The notes: generated from the sequence alone by a model not told the origin. DNA of 10,171 nt from Ruminococcus sp. CAG:488 (GCA_000434055.1 HF999633.1:15984-26154); one strand, 5' to 3'. Numbered from the stretch's first letter, positions 1-5,804 are shown. Numbers and translations are program-made.

Positions 1-508
1 CGTGAAGGTCATCGGCAATTGAGCAAGGGTCAAGGCGACAATCATACTGATAGAAGTATTTATACAATTCATTTGTTGCGCCCTCGGGCGTTGTTACGTC
101 ATTGGACGGCTTGTGGATATCATATATAGGATTGTTTTTCCAATAGTCTGCTGTTTTATATCCTGAATTGTTCGCAATTTCACCGTTATTGTCAAGGGCG
201 AAATCCTTGTAGGCTTCTGCCATATACTTTGTGAAAAGCGCTTTAAATTCCGAAAAATCGTTCGTCAGATAGCCCTTTGTATAGACAGGAACAAGCTCCT
301 TCAAAGCATTCTCAACAAATCCGTCAGGAACATACGGCAGTGTCTCACTGCTCGGGTCATCCTTATCGGTAAGGATTGTCGCACGGCCACGAACATAGAT
401 TATCGGTACCGTGTCACATTTACAGGTATCTTCAGCCATTGCACTCATAGGAGCGATGATCATTACGAAGATTACCAGGCTTAGAAATACTGCTAAAAAC
501 TTTTTCAA
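1..508 (-). CDS. Secreted alpha/beta-hydrolase-like protein (LCAT/PGAP1 lipase-like), N-terminal part, cut by window edge
   Basis: The frame is open from a TTG at 506-508 to the window edge, giving 169 complete codons. An in-frame TAA lies just upstream and GGAGAG sits six bases before the TTG, so I take TTG as the start. Residues 1-25 form a signal peptide (KK, a hydrophobic core, then AMA before ED), so the protein is exported. After it, VPIIYVRGR (34-42) sits where lipases have the beta-strand plus HG oxyanion motif, and YQYDCRLDP (153-161) resembles the YDWRLDP segment of lecithin:cholesterol acyltransferase and PGAP1-like hydrolases. The expected His-Gly is Arg-Gly here and the Trp is Cys. 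The nucleophile elbow and the rest of the catalytic residues lie outside the window, so lipase or acyltransferase activity is only suggested. The gene follows the ABC-F gene after 53 bases with no clear terminator, so it may be cotranscribed. Confidence 0.6.
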   Translation of the reverse strand, partial: MKKFLAVFLSLVIFVMIIAPMSAMAEDTCKCDTVPIIYVRGRATILTDKDDPSSETLPYVPDGFVENALKELVPVYTKGYLTNDFSEFKALFTKYMAEAYKDFALDNNGEIANNSGYKTADYWKNNPIYDIHKPSNDVTTPEGATNELYKYFYQYDCRLDPCSIADDLH

Positions 509-510
509 AA

Positions 511-520
511 CTATCTCTCC
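511..520 (-). promoter_or_regulatory. Ribosome binding site deciding a TTG start (hydrolase-like gene)
   Basis: On the minus strand GGAGAG (515-520) precedes the TTG at 506-508 by six bases. No in-frame ATG or GTG lies between the upstream stop and this TTG, so the site fixes the start. Confidence 0.6.
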
Positions 521-561
521 TTATTCAATTTTATATATGAAATCCTGTCTTACCGCCGCAA

Positions 562-2163
562 TTATTTTTCTTCCTTTGCGGCAAGCTCGTCAAGATACTC
601 ATCATATGTGATGTTCTTATCGTAGAAACTGCCTGTTGTGACATCAATTATTCTGTCGGCTATCGTTTGCACAAACTGATGGTCATGCGATGTAAAAAGA
701 ACAGTCTCCGGAAAATTGATAATGCCCTTGTTAAGCGATTCGATCGACTCAAGGTCAAGGTGGTTCGTCGGCTCATCGAATAGAAGAACATTTGCGCCCG
801 AAAGCATCATCTTTATAAGCATGCAACGGACTCTCTCACCGCCGGAAAGAACCTTTGCCTTCTTCGTTGCCTCCTCGCCGGAGAACATCAGTCTTCCGAG
901 CCAGCCTCTGACATCGCTCTCAAAAACAAGGTCGGAATATCTTCTTACCCAGTCGATAAGCGAATCCTCGCAGCCATCGAAGAACTCCGAGTTGTCCGAC
1001 GGGAAATATGACTGCGACGTTGTAACTCCCCACTTAAAAGTACCCTCGTCGGGTTCAAGCTCACCGACAAGAATTTTGAAAAGTGTTGTTTTTGCAAGTC
1101 CGTCCGTGCCGACAAAAGCAACCTTTTCACGGGGCTTTATTGTAAACGAAACATTGTCAAGAACTTTTCTGTCTCCGATTGTTTTGCTGATTCCCGTAAC
1201 AGTAAGCAGCTCATTGCCCACCTCACGGTCCGGTTTAAATGAAACAAAAGGAAAACGGCGTGACGAAACCGGCATATCCTCAATATTAAGCTCATCAAGA
1301 AGCTTCTTGCGGCTCGTTGCCTGCTTTGATTTTGAAGCGTTTGCGCTGAATCGTGCAATAAATTCCTGCAATTCTTTTTTCTTCTGTTCAGCCTTTTTGT
1401 TCTGCTCTCTGAGCTGACGCTGTGCAATCTGGGTGTAGTCATACCAGAAGTCATAGTTGCCGACATACATTTCAATCTTACCGAAATCTATATCGACAAT
1501 ATGTGTGCAAACCTTGTTGAGGAAATGTCGGTCATGCGAAACAACGATAACCGTGCTTTCAAGGTCGATAAGGAAATCCTCAAGCCATCGAATAGCCGCA
1601 ACATCAAGGTGATTGGTCGGCTCGTCCATCAGAAGAATATCGGGGTTTCCGAAAAGAGCCTGTGCAAGAAGAACCTTGACCTTGATATCGTTATCAAGCT
1701 CACTCATCTTGGCATAGTGAAATTCATTTGTAACTCCGAGTCCGTTGAGAAGGATTTCCGCATCGCTCTCTGCGCTCCAGCCGCCCATCTCAGCAAACTC
1801 TTCCTCAAGCTCACTGACTTTGATGCCGTCCTCCTCCGAGAAGTCCTCTTTCATGTAGAGGGCTTCCTTTTCATCCATTATTTCGCAAAGGTGAGGATTT
1901 CCCATAAGCACCGTGCGAATAACGTCGTACTCGTCAAAGGCAAAGTGATCCTGTCTCAGGACGGACATTCTTTCACCCGGGGTGATAATGACCTCGCCCT
2001 TGTTCGGTTCGATCTCGCCCGAAAGGATTTTTAAAAAAGTCGATTTTCCGGCGCCGTTTGCGCCGATTAGTCCGTAGCAGTTACCGTCGGTAAATTTCAG
2101 ATCCGCTCCCTTAAAAAGCTCTCTGCCGCCGTACTGCAAGCTAACATTAACTGTGCTGATCAA
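562..2163 (-). CDS. ABC-F family ATPase, YbiT/YkpA-like
   Basis: This is a 533-residue soluble protein with two ATP-binding cassettes and no membrane segment, the layout and usual length of ABC-F proteins, which act on the ribosome. Cassette 1 has Walker A GANGAGKS (34-41) and Walker B ILLMDE (176-181). Its signature region is the weak MSELDND (153-159). Residues about 240-300 are the charged helical inter-domain (P-site tRNA interaction) linker. Cassette 2 has LSGGE (439-443) and VLLFDE (459-464), both followed by PTNHLD. Its Walker A reads GTDGLAKT (352-359), with Ala where Gly normally precedes the Lys. The start is a TTG with GGGAG eight bases upstream, and the resulting MIST N-terminus fits this clade. 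It lies 25 bases below the peptidase gene and is probably cotranscribed. Housekeeping translation factor is the default reading; resistance or self-protection is possible but not shown. Confidence 0.9.
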   Translation of the reverse strand: MISTVNVSLQYGGRELFKGADLKFTDGNCYGLIGANGAGKSTFLKILSGEIEPNKGEVIITPGERMSVLRQDHFAFDEYDVIRTVLMGNPHLCEIMDEKEALYMKEDFSEEDGIKVSELEEEFAEMGGWSAESDAEILLNGLGVTNEFHYAKMSELDNDIKVKVLLAQALFGNPDILLMDEPTNHLDVAAIRWLEDFLIDLESTVIVVSHDRHFLNKVCTHIVDIDFGKIEMYVGNYDFWYDYTQIAQRQLREQNKKAEQKKKELQEFIARFSANASKSKQATSRKKLLDELNIEDMPVSSRRFPFVSFKPDREVGNELLTVTGISKTIGDRKVLDNVSFTIKPREKVAFVGTDGLAKTTLFKILVGELEPDEGTFKWGVTTSQSYFPSDNSEFFDGCEDSLIDWVRRYSDLVFESDVRGWLGRLMFSGEEATKKAKVLSGGERVRCMLIKMMLSGANVLLFDEPTNHLDLESIESLNKGIINFPETVLFTSHDHQFVQTIADRIIDVTTGSFYDKNITYDEYLDELAAKEEK

Positions 2164-2171
2164 TTGTATTT

Positions 2172-2176
2172 CTCCC
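2172..2176 (-). promoter_or_regulatory. Ribosome binding site for the TTG start of the ABC-F gene
   Basis: GGGAG on the minus strand lies eight bases before the TTG at 2161-2163. It supports the TTG start over an internal ATG, which would remove the first beta-strand of cassette 1. Confidence 0.55.
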
Positions 2177-2188
2177 GATTCTATTTAT

Positions 2189-2656
2189 TTATCTTTTCAA
2201 AAGATATTTTACAAATTTATAAACCTTGCTTTTGAATCCGTAATAAGTTTTTCTTAAAAGACGGATAGCAGGTAAAAATTTAACATACATCAGATAATCG
2301 CGATCGGTTACATTATGCACCTTGCCGTTCCGCTCAAAGCTTTTCAGAACACCGATTATCTGGTCGTTACGAATATTATACTCATTGTCCCATTGATTGT
2401 CTCCGCGCATAACATATGTTCCCGAATTGATAAACATAACACGGTGAAGCACAAATCGGCCGTTATCCCGCTGATAAAAAACAATGTCATTCGGTTTAAT
2501 TGCCTTTCTCGGCTTAATCAGCGTAATCGTATCCTTTCTGTCTCTGATAAGCGGCAGCATACTGCGACCCGCCGAGACGAAAGAGACCTCACCGTTACTG
2601 TCAAGCGCGTCGCGAATAACGGGTGCCATATCGTTAAGGCTTATTTTCTCACTCAA
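2189..2656 (-). CDS. S24/S26-family peptidase, His-type (signal peptidase-like), candidate leader peptidase
   Basis: The 155-residue protein carries the signal-peptidase-like box SAGRSMLP (28-35), with Ser32 as the expected nucleophile. It also has DIVFYQ (57-62), VLHRV (69-73) and GDNQWDN (85-91). The His in VLHRV occupies the place of the general-base Lys of bacterial signal peptidase I. This resembles the Ser-His type known from SipW and archaeal/ER signal peptidases. No N-terminal transmembrane helix is present, unlike most S26 enzymes. The last 35 residues are strongly basic (ten Lys/Arg, no acidic residue) and aromatic-rich, which suggests peripheral membrane contact. The start is TTG with AAGGAG nine bases upstream, and the gene overlaps the PqqD-like gene by eight bases. 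Given the cassette, I infer that it trims the small peptide encoded at the top of the operon. A role on another substrate cannot be excluded. Confidence 0.85.
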   Translation of the reverse strand: MSEKISLNDMAPVIRDALDSNGEVSFVSAGRSMLPLIRDRKDTITLIKPRKAIKPNDIVFYQRDNGRFVLHRVMFINSGTYVMRGDNQWDNEYNIRNDQIIGVLKSFERNGKVHNVTDRDYLMYVKFLPAIRLLRKTYYGFKSKVYKFVKYLLKR

Positions 2657-2906
2657 GTATATCGGCTCCTTTTAAGGCTTCAATAAATTCCGTAACATCA
2701 AATCTAATATCATCGGGCTGAACCTTGCATTCCTTTGCAAGCTCAGAAACGATTTCCTCGGTTTCTGCGCCCTTTTCGAGCATGCCCCATATAAAAGTGC
2801 CGGTCTCATTAACAGTAATCAAACCTGTAAAGTTTATTCCGCCGGGTGCAACAACAACACTCTTGCTGCCGACCTTTCTTATTCTGTAGCCCTCTTTAAT
2901 TTTCAT
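2649..2906 (-). CDS. PqqD-like peptide-binding protein (RiPP recognition element)
   Basis: The 85-residue protein has the PqqD pattern: a beta-rich N-terminal half, then TVNETGTFIWGMLE (31-44), an EEIVSEL helix (50-56) and a final helix DVTEFIEALKGADIL (70-84). The NET-x-x-x-IW core is the family hallmark. Stand-alone PqqD-like proteins bind leader peptides of ribosomal peptide precursors and present them to modifying enzymes or proteases. In lasso systems the equivalent B1 protein recognises a YxxPxL leader motif, and the peptide encoded at 5469-5630 has that motif. The start is ATG with a strong GGAGGT site. The gene overlaps the ABC transporter by 11 bases upstream and the peptidase by 8 bases downstream, so the three are almost certainly cotranscribed and translationally coupled. 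It has no catalytic motif, and no family enzyme domain is fused to it. Confidence 0.88.
   Translation of the reverse strand: MKIKEGYRIRKVGSKSVVVAPGGINFTGLITVNETGTFIWGMLEKGAETEEIVSELAKECKVQPDDIRFDVTEFIEALKGADILE
2666..2671 (-). promoter_or_regulatory. Ribosome binding site for the TTG start of the S24/S26 peptidase
   Basis: AAGGAG on the minus strand lies nine bases before the TTG at 2654-2656, inside the end of the PqqD-like gene. It indicates independent initiation plus coupling to the upstream gene. Confidence 0.6.
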
Positions 2907-4632
2907 CGCTTTTACCTCCGGGGGTTTCCGTAATGCAAATCTTCCTGTCCTCTATTCTTACTTCCTTGTTGCAAACATTCAGAGCGGCAGGCTTATGAGT
3001 TATTATAATACATGTTCTGTTTTCAAGACCTCTGAGATTTTTAAGCAGGCGTTCCTCCGTTGCTTCGTCGAGTGCAGATGTTGCCTCGTCAAGCAAAAGA
3101 ATGGGTGCGTCATATAGAATTGCTCTCGCAATTGCAATGCGCTGTATCTGACCTTCGGAAAGACCGAGTCCTCTCTCACCTACCACCGTTTCCGTTCCTT
3201 CGGGAAGCTGCGAAACAAATTCGTCGGAGCAGCTCAATTGAACCGCACGTTTGATTTCTTCGTCGCTTTTTTCGTCACACATAAAGGTGATATTTTCTCT
3301 CAACGTGCCCGAAAGCAGCATATTGCCTTGCGGAACATAGGAAAACAGCTTTCTCGTATTTCTGTCAACTGTTCTTTCGGAGTCATCGGTAACGACCCTT
3401 ATCGTTCCTTTTTCCGGCGACATAACGCCCAAAAGGAGCTTGAGCAAGGTGCTCTTGCCTATTCCCGAAATTCCCGTTATAGCCGCGAAATCGCCCTTGT
3501 TGATTGAAGCGCTCGCGTCCTCAAAGACATAATCCCTGTTATATTTGAATGTTATCGAATCAAATTCAATTGATTTCAGCTTTTCATAATATTCATAACG
3601 GTCACCGATATCCTCGTCGGCATCAAGCTCATCATCGTAATTCTCAATCTCGATTATTCTTTCCGCTGACGCTATAATCGAATAATATGTCGGAATTACG
3701 CCTGCCAAAGCGGAAAGCGGCGACTGAATCTGATTGACGAGCTGCAGAATAGCCGTCAACTCTCCTATATCGATTGTTCCCTGATACACACGAAATCCGC
3801 CCAGCACCATTGCAAAAAGATATCCGAGGCTGAACGCCATCTGAATTCCAGTGTTTGCAAATATGCTTATCGTTGCTCTTTTAATGCGTATTCCATAATT
3901 ATCCGCCTGGAGCTTACGCGCCTTATCGGCAACCTGTTTGTAAGCGTTGAATACCTTAATTACAAGCAAACTCGCTATTGACTCCTGAAAGAATGAGCGA
4001 ACCTTTCCGTCAGCCTCCTGTGCTTTTTTGTGAATTCCCTTTAAATAGTTTCTGAAAAAAGCGGTCGTCAGCGCGATCAGTCCGCCTCCTGCAAGAAAAA
4101 TCACGGCAAAAATCCAGTCGAGACCTATCATTATTATCACTGCCGAAATAAGCTTTGTCAAAAGCGAAACAACATTTGGCACCAAACCCGTAACTCCGTC
4201 ACAAATCGTTTGGACGTCGGAGGTCAAACGGTTAAGCAGATCTCCGCTATGGTGCTTTGAAATCTCGGAATAATCCTTTTTCATTATGGATTCAAAAACA
4301 CTTGTTCTGATTTTTATCTCGATTTTTGCACGGGCACGCTCATACATATTGCTGTTGAAAATTTTCAGTGTGATTTGTATAAGAACGAGAATCAAAAGAT
4401 AAATCGCACCGTGTTTGAGCAGTTCAAAATCTGCGCCTGTTGCACCGTTTACGATATCCTTGGTGCCATATGCGGTCAATATTCCGAAATATGCAAGTGC
4501 GGCGCTCAAAACAGCATACAAAAAGACAAAAAGCCAACTGCCTTTTGATGTCTTAATTATCCATTTAAGAGCAGAAATATCGCCGCCGTTTTTACAAGCT
4601 TGACCTTTTGGTTTTTTGTCTTTCAAAATCAT
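2896..4632 (-). CDS. ABC exporter half-transporter (fused membrane and ATPase domains), probable peptide exporter
   Basis: The 578-residue protein has an N-terminal six-helix exporter domain (hydrophobic stretches at about 33-55, 75-90, 150-195 and 255-325) and a C-terminal ATPase. The ATPase shows Walker A GISGIGKS (387-394), the Q-loop VPQ (433-435), signature LSEGQ (491-495; the usual second Gly-position residue is Glu), Walker B ILLLDE (511-516) and switch His546. One half-transporter of this type dimerises to export peptides, lipids or drugs. It lacks an N-terminal C39 peptidase domain, so leader removal must be done elsewhere, plausibly by the S24/S26 protein two genes on. The ATG is only about three bases from AAGGA; a TTG two codons later has better spacing (nine bases), so the true N-terminus may be two residues shorter. 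It lies 13 bases after the kinase-like gene and resembles the D transporter of lasso clusters. Confidence 0.9.
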   Translation of the reverse strand: MILKDKKPKGQACKNGGDISALKWIIKTSKGSWLFVFLYAVLSAALAYFGILTAYGTKDIVNGATGADFELLKHGAIYLLILVLIQITLKIFNSNMYERARAKIEIKIRTSVFESIMKKDYSEISKHHSGDLLNRLTSDVQTICDGVTGLVPNVVSLLTKLISAVIIMIGLDWIFAVIFLAGGGLIALTTAFFRNYLKGIHKKAQEADGKVRSFFQESIASLLVIKVFNAYKQVADKARKLQADNYGIRIKRATISIFANTGIQMAFSLGYLFAMVLGGFRVYQGTIDIGELTAILQLVNQIQSPLSALAGVIPTYYSIIASAERIIEIENYDDELDADEDIGDRYEYYEKLKSIEFDSITFKYNRDYVFEDASASINKGDFAAITGISGIGKSTLLKLLLGVMSPEKGTIRVVTDDSERTVDRNTRKLFSYVPQGNMLLSGTLRENITFMCDEKSDEEIKRAVQLSCSDEFVSQLPEGTETVVGERGLGLSEGQIQRIAIARAILYDAPILLLDEATSALDEATEERLLKNLRGLENRTCIIITHKPAALNVCNKEVRIEDRKICITETPGGKSDEN

Positions 4633-4645
4633 CTATCCTTTTTCA

Positions 4646-5353
4646 TCACAACAGTCTTTGACTCATTGTTCTGTATGAAAGCTCTGCCGCTTCAAGACTT
4701 ATATTACATTTAAGTCTGTAAATAGGGACTTCGGCAAGCAGTTCATTGAGAAAGTCGCAAAGAAGAATCATTCTCTCGGGGTTTGCCGGTCGTATCGTCT
4801 GTGAAATAAGAGGACTGAGCGCATCATCGGGATCAACACGTTCTATCGAATTTGTCGGGCTTTGCTCAATAAAGCAGATTGCGCCAAGCTCGGCAGAGGT
4901 GTTGACGTTGATATCGTTTTTACCCGAAAACGGCGTGCCAAAGATATAATACTTACCGTCAATCTTCCTGTATGCCGCCTTATCGTCATTGATTATAAAC
5001 GCCTTATCGCCCAAAAGCTTCAGCCAAAGAGAAGTGTGCGTAGACTTGCCCGTTGAGCACGGCGCGGAAAAAGAATATGCCTTGCCATCTGCGACAACGG
5101 TTGAAGAATGAAGAAACATACCGTTATATTCAAGCAACTTGAGATTAAATGCAGAGCCTACCCAAAGATATTCGAGGCTTTCGCCCTCCAAAACATCCTT
5201 ATAATACTCCATTTGCCGTTCCATCAGGTCATCACTGACCCCGATTTTAAAATCGGCTTTTTCATCACAGCGATATTTTTCGCTTCGCTCTCTTAGCAAA
5301 TCAAATCTCGGTTCATAACCGACGTTTAGCCCTGCAATTTTATAAACAGGCAT
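4646..5353 (-). CDS. HPr kinase-like P-loop protein, candidate peptide Ser kinase
   Basis: The 235-residue protein matches the P-loop kinase fold of HPr kinase/phosphorylase C-terminal domains: FLHSSTVV (80-87, with His82), Walker A APCSTGKS (97-104), a DD pair in IINDD (120-124) that corresponds to the metal-binding acidic pair, and GTPFSGK (139-145). The N-terminal 75 residues do not look like the HPr kinase regulatory domain, and I recognise nothing else in them. It is shorter than true HprK (about 310 residues) and is not next to ptsH. HprK-like proteins of this kind occur in some lasso clusters, where the paeninodin kinase phosphorylates a precursor Ser. Here it directly follows a Ser/Thr-rich small peptide gene, so I infer that the peptide is its substrate. 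The start is ATG with AGAGGTGA upstream. No tailoring enzyme other than this one is visible in the cassette. Confidence 0.8.
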   Translation of the reverse strand: MPVYKIAGLNVGYEPRFDLLRERSEKYRCDEKADFKIGVSDDLMERQMEYYKDVLEGESLEYLWVGSAFNLKLLEYNGMFLHSSTVVADGKAYSFSAPCSTGKSTHTSLWLKLLGDKAFIINDDKAAYRKIDGKYYIFGTPFSGKNDINVNTSAELGAICFIEQSPTNSIERVDPDDALSPLISQTIRPANPERMILLCDFLNELLAEVPIYRLKCNISLEAAELSYRTMSQRLL

Positions 5354-5420
5354 CCGTTCACCTCTTTCAGGTCTTATTCACGTCTACCATAATTATGATA
5401 AATATGAATAAAATCTAAGT

Positions 5421-5451
5421 TCGGCAGACAACCGTAAAGGCTGTCTGCCGA
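5421..5451 (-). terminator. Hairpin between precursor and kinase-like genes (attenuator or partial terminator)
   Basis: A perfect ten-pair stem, TCGGCAGACA at 5421-5430 against TGTCTGCCGA at 5442-5451, has an 11-base loop that can add two G-C pairs. It starts 18 bases after the peptide stop. On the minus strand an A-run precedes it, and the first U-rich stretch (GAUUUUAUU) comes about five bases after the stem, so termination should be incomplete. This is the usual arrangement for making more precursor than enzyme mRNA, or for protecting the 3' end of the precursor transcript. Confidence 0.65.
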
Positions 5452-5468
5452 CTCGGTCTTTTTGAAAA

Positions 5469-5630
5469 TTAGCCAATGATGAGATCGCTGCCGATGCTCT
5501 CGCCTGCTGACTTTGCGCGTGTGTCAACAGCGGGATCTGTCGGCGGAGTCACTGCTGAACTTCCGTCAGCCATGATGTCCTCAACAATATCAAATTTTCT
5601 GATATCAAGCTCCGGCTTATTGTAGGTCAT
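5469..5630 (-). CDS. Small precursor-like peptide (53 residues), candidate RiPP precursor
   Basis: The ATG at 5628-5630 has AGGGGTG five bases upstream. The frame is open further upstream to a TTG, but that lacks a ribosome site. The N-terminal part reads MTYNKPELDIRKFDIVEDIM and contains YxxPxL (Tyr3, Pro6, Leu8), the leader motif bound by lasso B1/PqqD-like proteins. The Gly and Thr that follow in lasso leaders are absent (Lys12 and Asp18 instead). The C-terminal part (23-53) begins GSSAVTPPTDPAVDT and ends SDLIIG, with five Ser, three Thr and three Pro. There is no Cys, so lanthionine, sactionine or disulfide chemistry is ruled out. Overall it carries ten acidic and five basic residues. 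It is the first gene of the unit, right below a strong promoter and followed by a hairpin. I infer a leader plus a core that is modified and exported by the genes downstream; the mature product and target are unknown. Confidence 0.75.
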   Translation of the reverse strand: MTYNKPELDIRKFDIVEDIMADGSSAVTPPTDPAVDTRAKSAGESIGSDLIIG

Positions 5631-5635
5631 TTTTT

Positions 5636-5642
5636 CACCCCT
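5636..5642 (-). promoter_or_regulatory. Ribosome binding site of the precursor-like peptide
   Basis: AGGGGTG on the minus strand lies five bases before the ATG at 5628-5630. It favours the 53-residue product over a 70-residue reading from the TTG at 5679-5681. Confidence 0.6.
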
Positions 5643-5668
5643 CGTAATTATACTCGACACGGTGAGCA

Positions 5669-5709
5669 AAAAATTAAACAAGAATTCTTTACGTTAACAT
5701 TTAATTTTT
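5669..5709 (-). other. A/T-only inverted repeat in the 5' leader of the precursor gene
   Basis: AAAAATTAAA at 5669-5678 is the exact reverse complement of TTTAATTTTT at 5700-5709, separated by 21 bases. The spacer holds the palindrome AAGAATTCTT (5680-5689) and GTTAAC (5693-5698). It lies in the predicted untranslated leader of about 95 bases. It could fold in RNA or bind a regulator as DNA, but A/T-rich sequence throws up such repeats by chance. Confidence 0.35.
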
Positions 5710-5731
5710 CACTACTCCAATATCTTTGTTA

Positions 5732-5760
5732 ATTCTATCATTTATTTGCTTGTATGTCAA
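5732..5760 (-). promoter_or_regulatory. Sigma-A-type promoter of the peptide cassette
   Basis: On the minus strand, -35 TTGACA (5755-5760) and -10 TAGAAT (5732-5737) are separated by exactly 17 bases. A TG one base before the -10 makes it an extended element, and an A/T-rich AAAAATATA stretch lies just upstream of the -35. Transcription should begin near 5725, giving a leader of about 95 bases before the peptide. It is the best promoter in the window and separates this unit from the terminated genes above. Confidence 0.8.
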
Positions 5761-5804
5761 TATATTTTTCTGCAAACGAACGAAATTAAATCACAAAAGG
5801 CAAA

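Larger units (their letters stand above)
2189..5630 (-). other. RiPP-like peptide cassette (precursor, kinase-like, ABC exporter, PqqD-like, S24/S26 peptidase)
   Basis: Five genes in one direction, with gaps or overlaps of 115, 13, -11 and -8 bases, start at a strong promoter. They supply a substrate, a recognition protein, a possible modifier, a protease and an exporter. The gene set overlaps with lasso clusters (PqqD-like B1, D transporter, HprK-like kinase) but lacks the transglutaminase-like B2 protease and the asparagine-synthetase-like C cyclase within the window. The ABC-F gene 25 bases below may belong to the same transcript. Confidence 0.7.

Noticed and set aside
512..561. Separate promoter for the hydrolase-like gene
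   Set aside because: A TATATA/TATAAA-like -10 exists, but the best -35 at the right distance (TTGCGG) matches consensus at only three positions, so I do not annotate it.
716..1417. Plus-strand open frame of 233 codons opposite the ABC-F gene
   Set aside because: It has low-complexity Ser-rich composition, no ribosome site and no recognisable motif, and it lies wholly inside a clear ABC-F gene on the other strand.
1501..2034. Plus-strand open frame of 177 codons opposite the ABC-F gene
   Set aside because: It mirrors the codon pattern of the real gene and shows no domain or ribosome site of its own.
5469..5630. Full lasso-peptide cluster
   Set aside because: The leader motif, PqqD-like protein, transporter and kinase fit, but no asparagine-synthetase-like cyclase or transglutaminase-like protease is in the window. 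The core also lacks a correctly placed ring Asp/Glu, so I call it only RiPP-like.
5647..5652. TATAAT on the minus strand as a second promoter for the peptide
   Set aside because: No -35 element lies at 16-18 bases, and transcription would begin almost inside the ribosome site.
5469..5681. Longer 70-residue version of the precursor-like peptide from a TTG at 5679-5681
   Set aside because: That TTG has no ribosome site, lies inside the inverted repeat of the leader, and adds residues unlike a leader. The ATG at 5628-5630 has AGGGGTG at good spacing.
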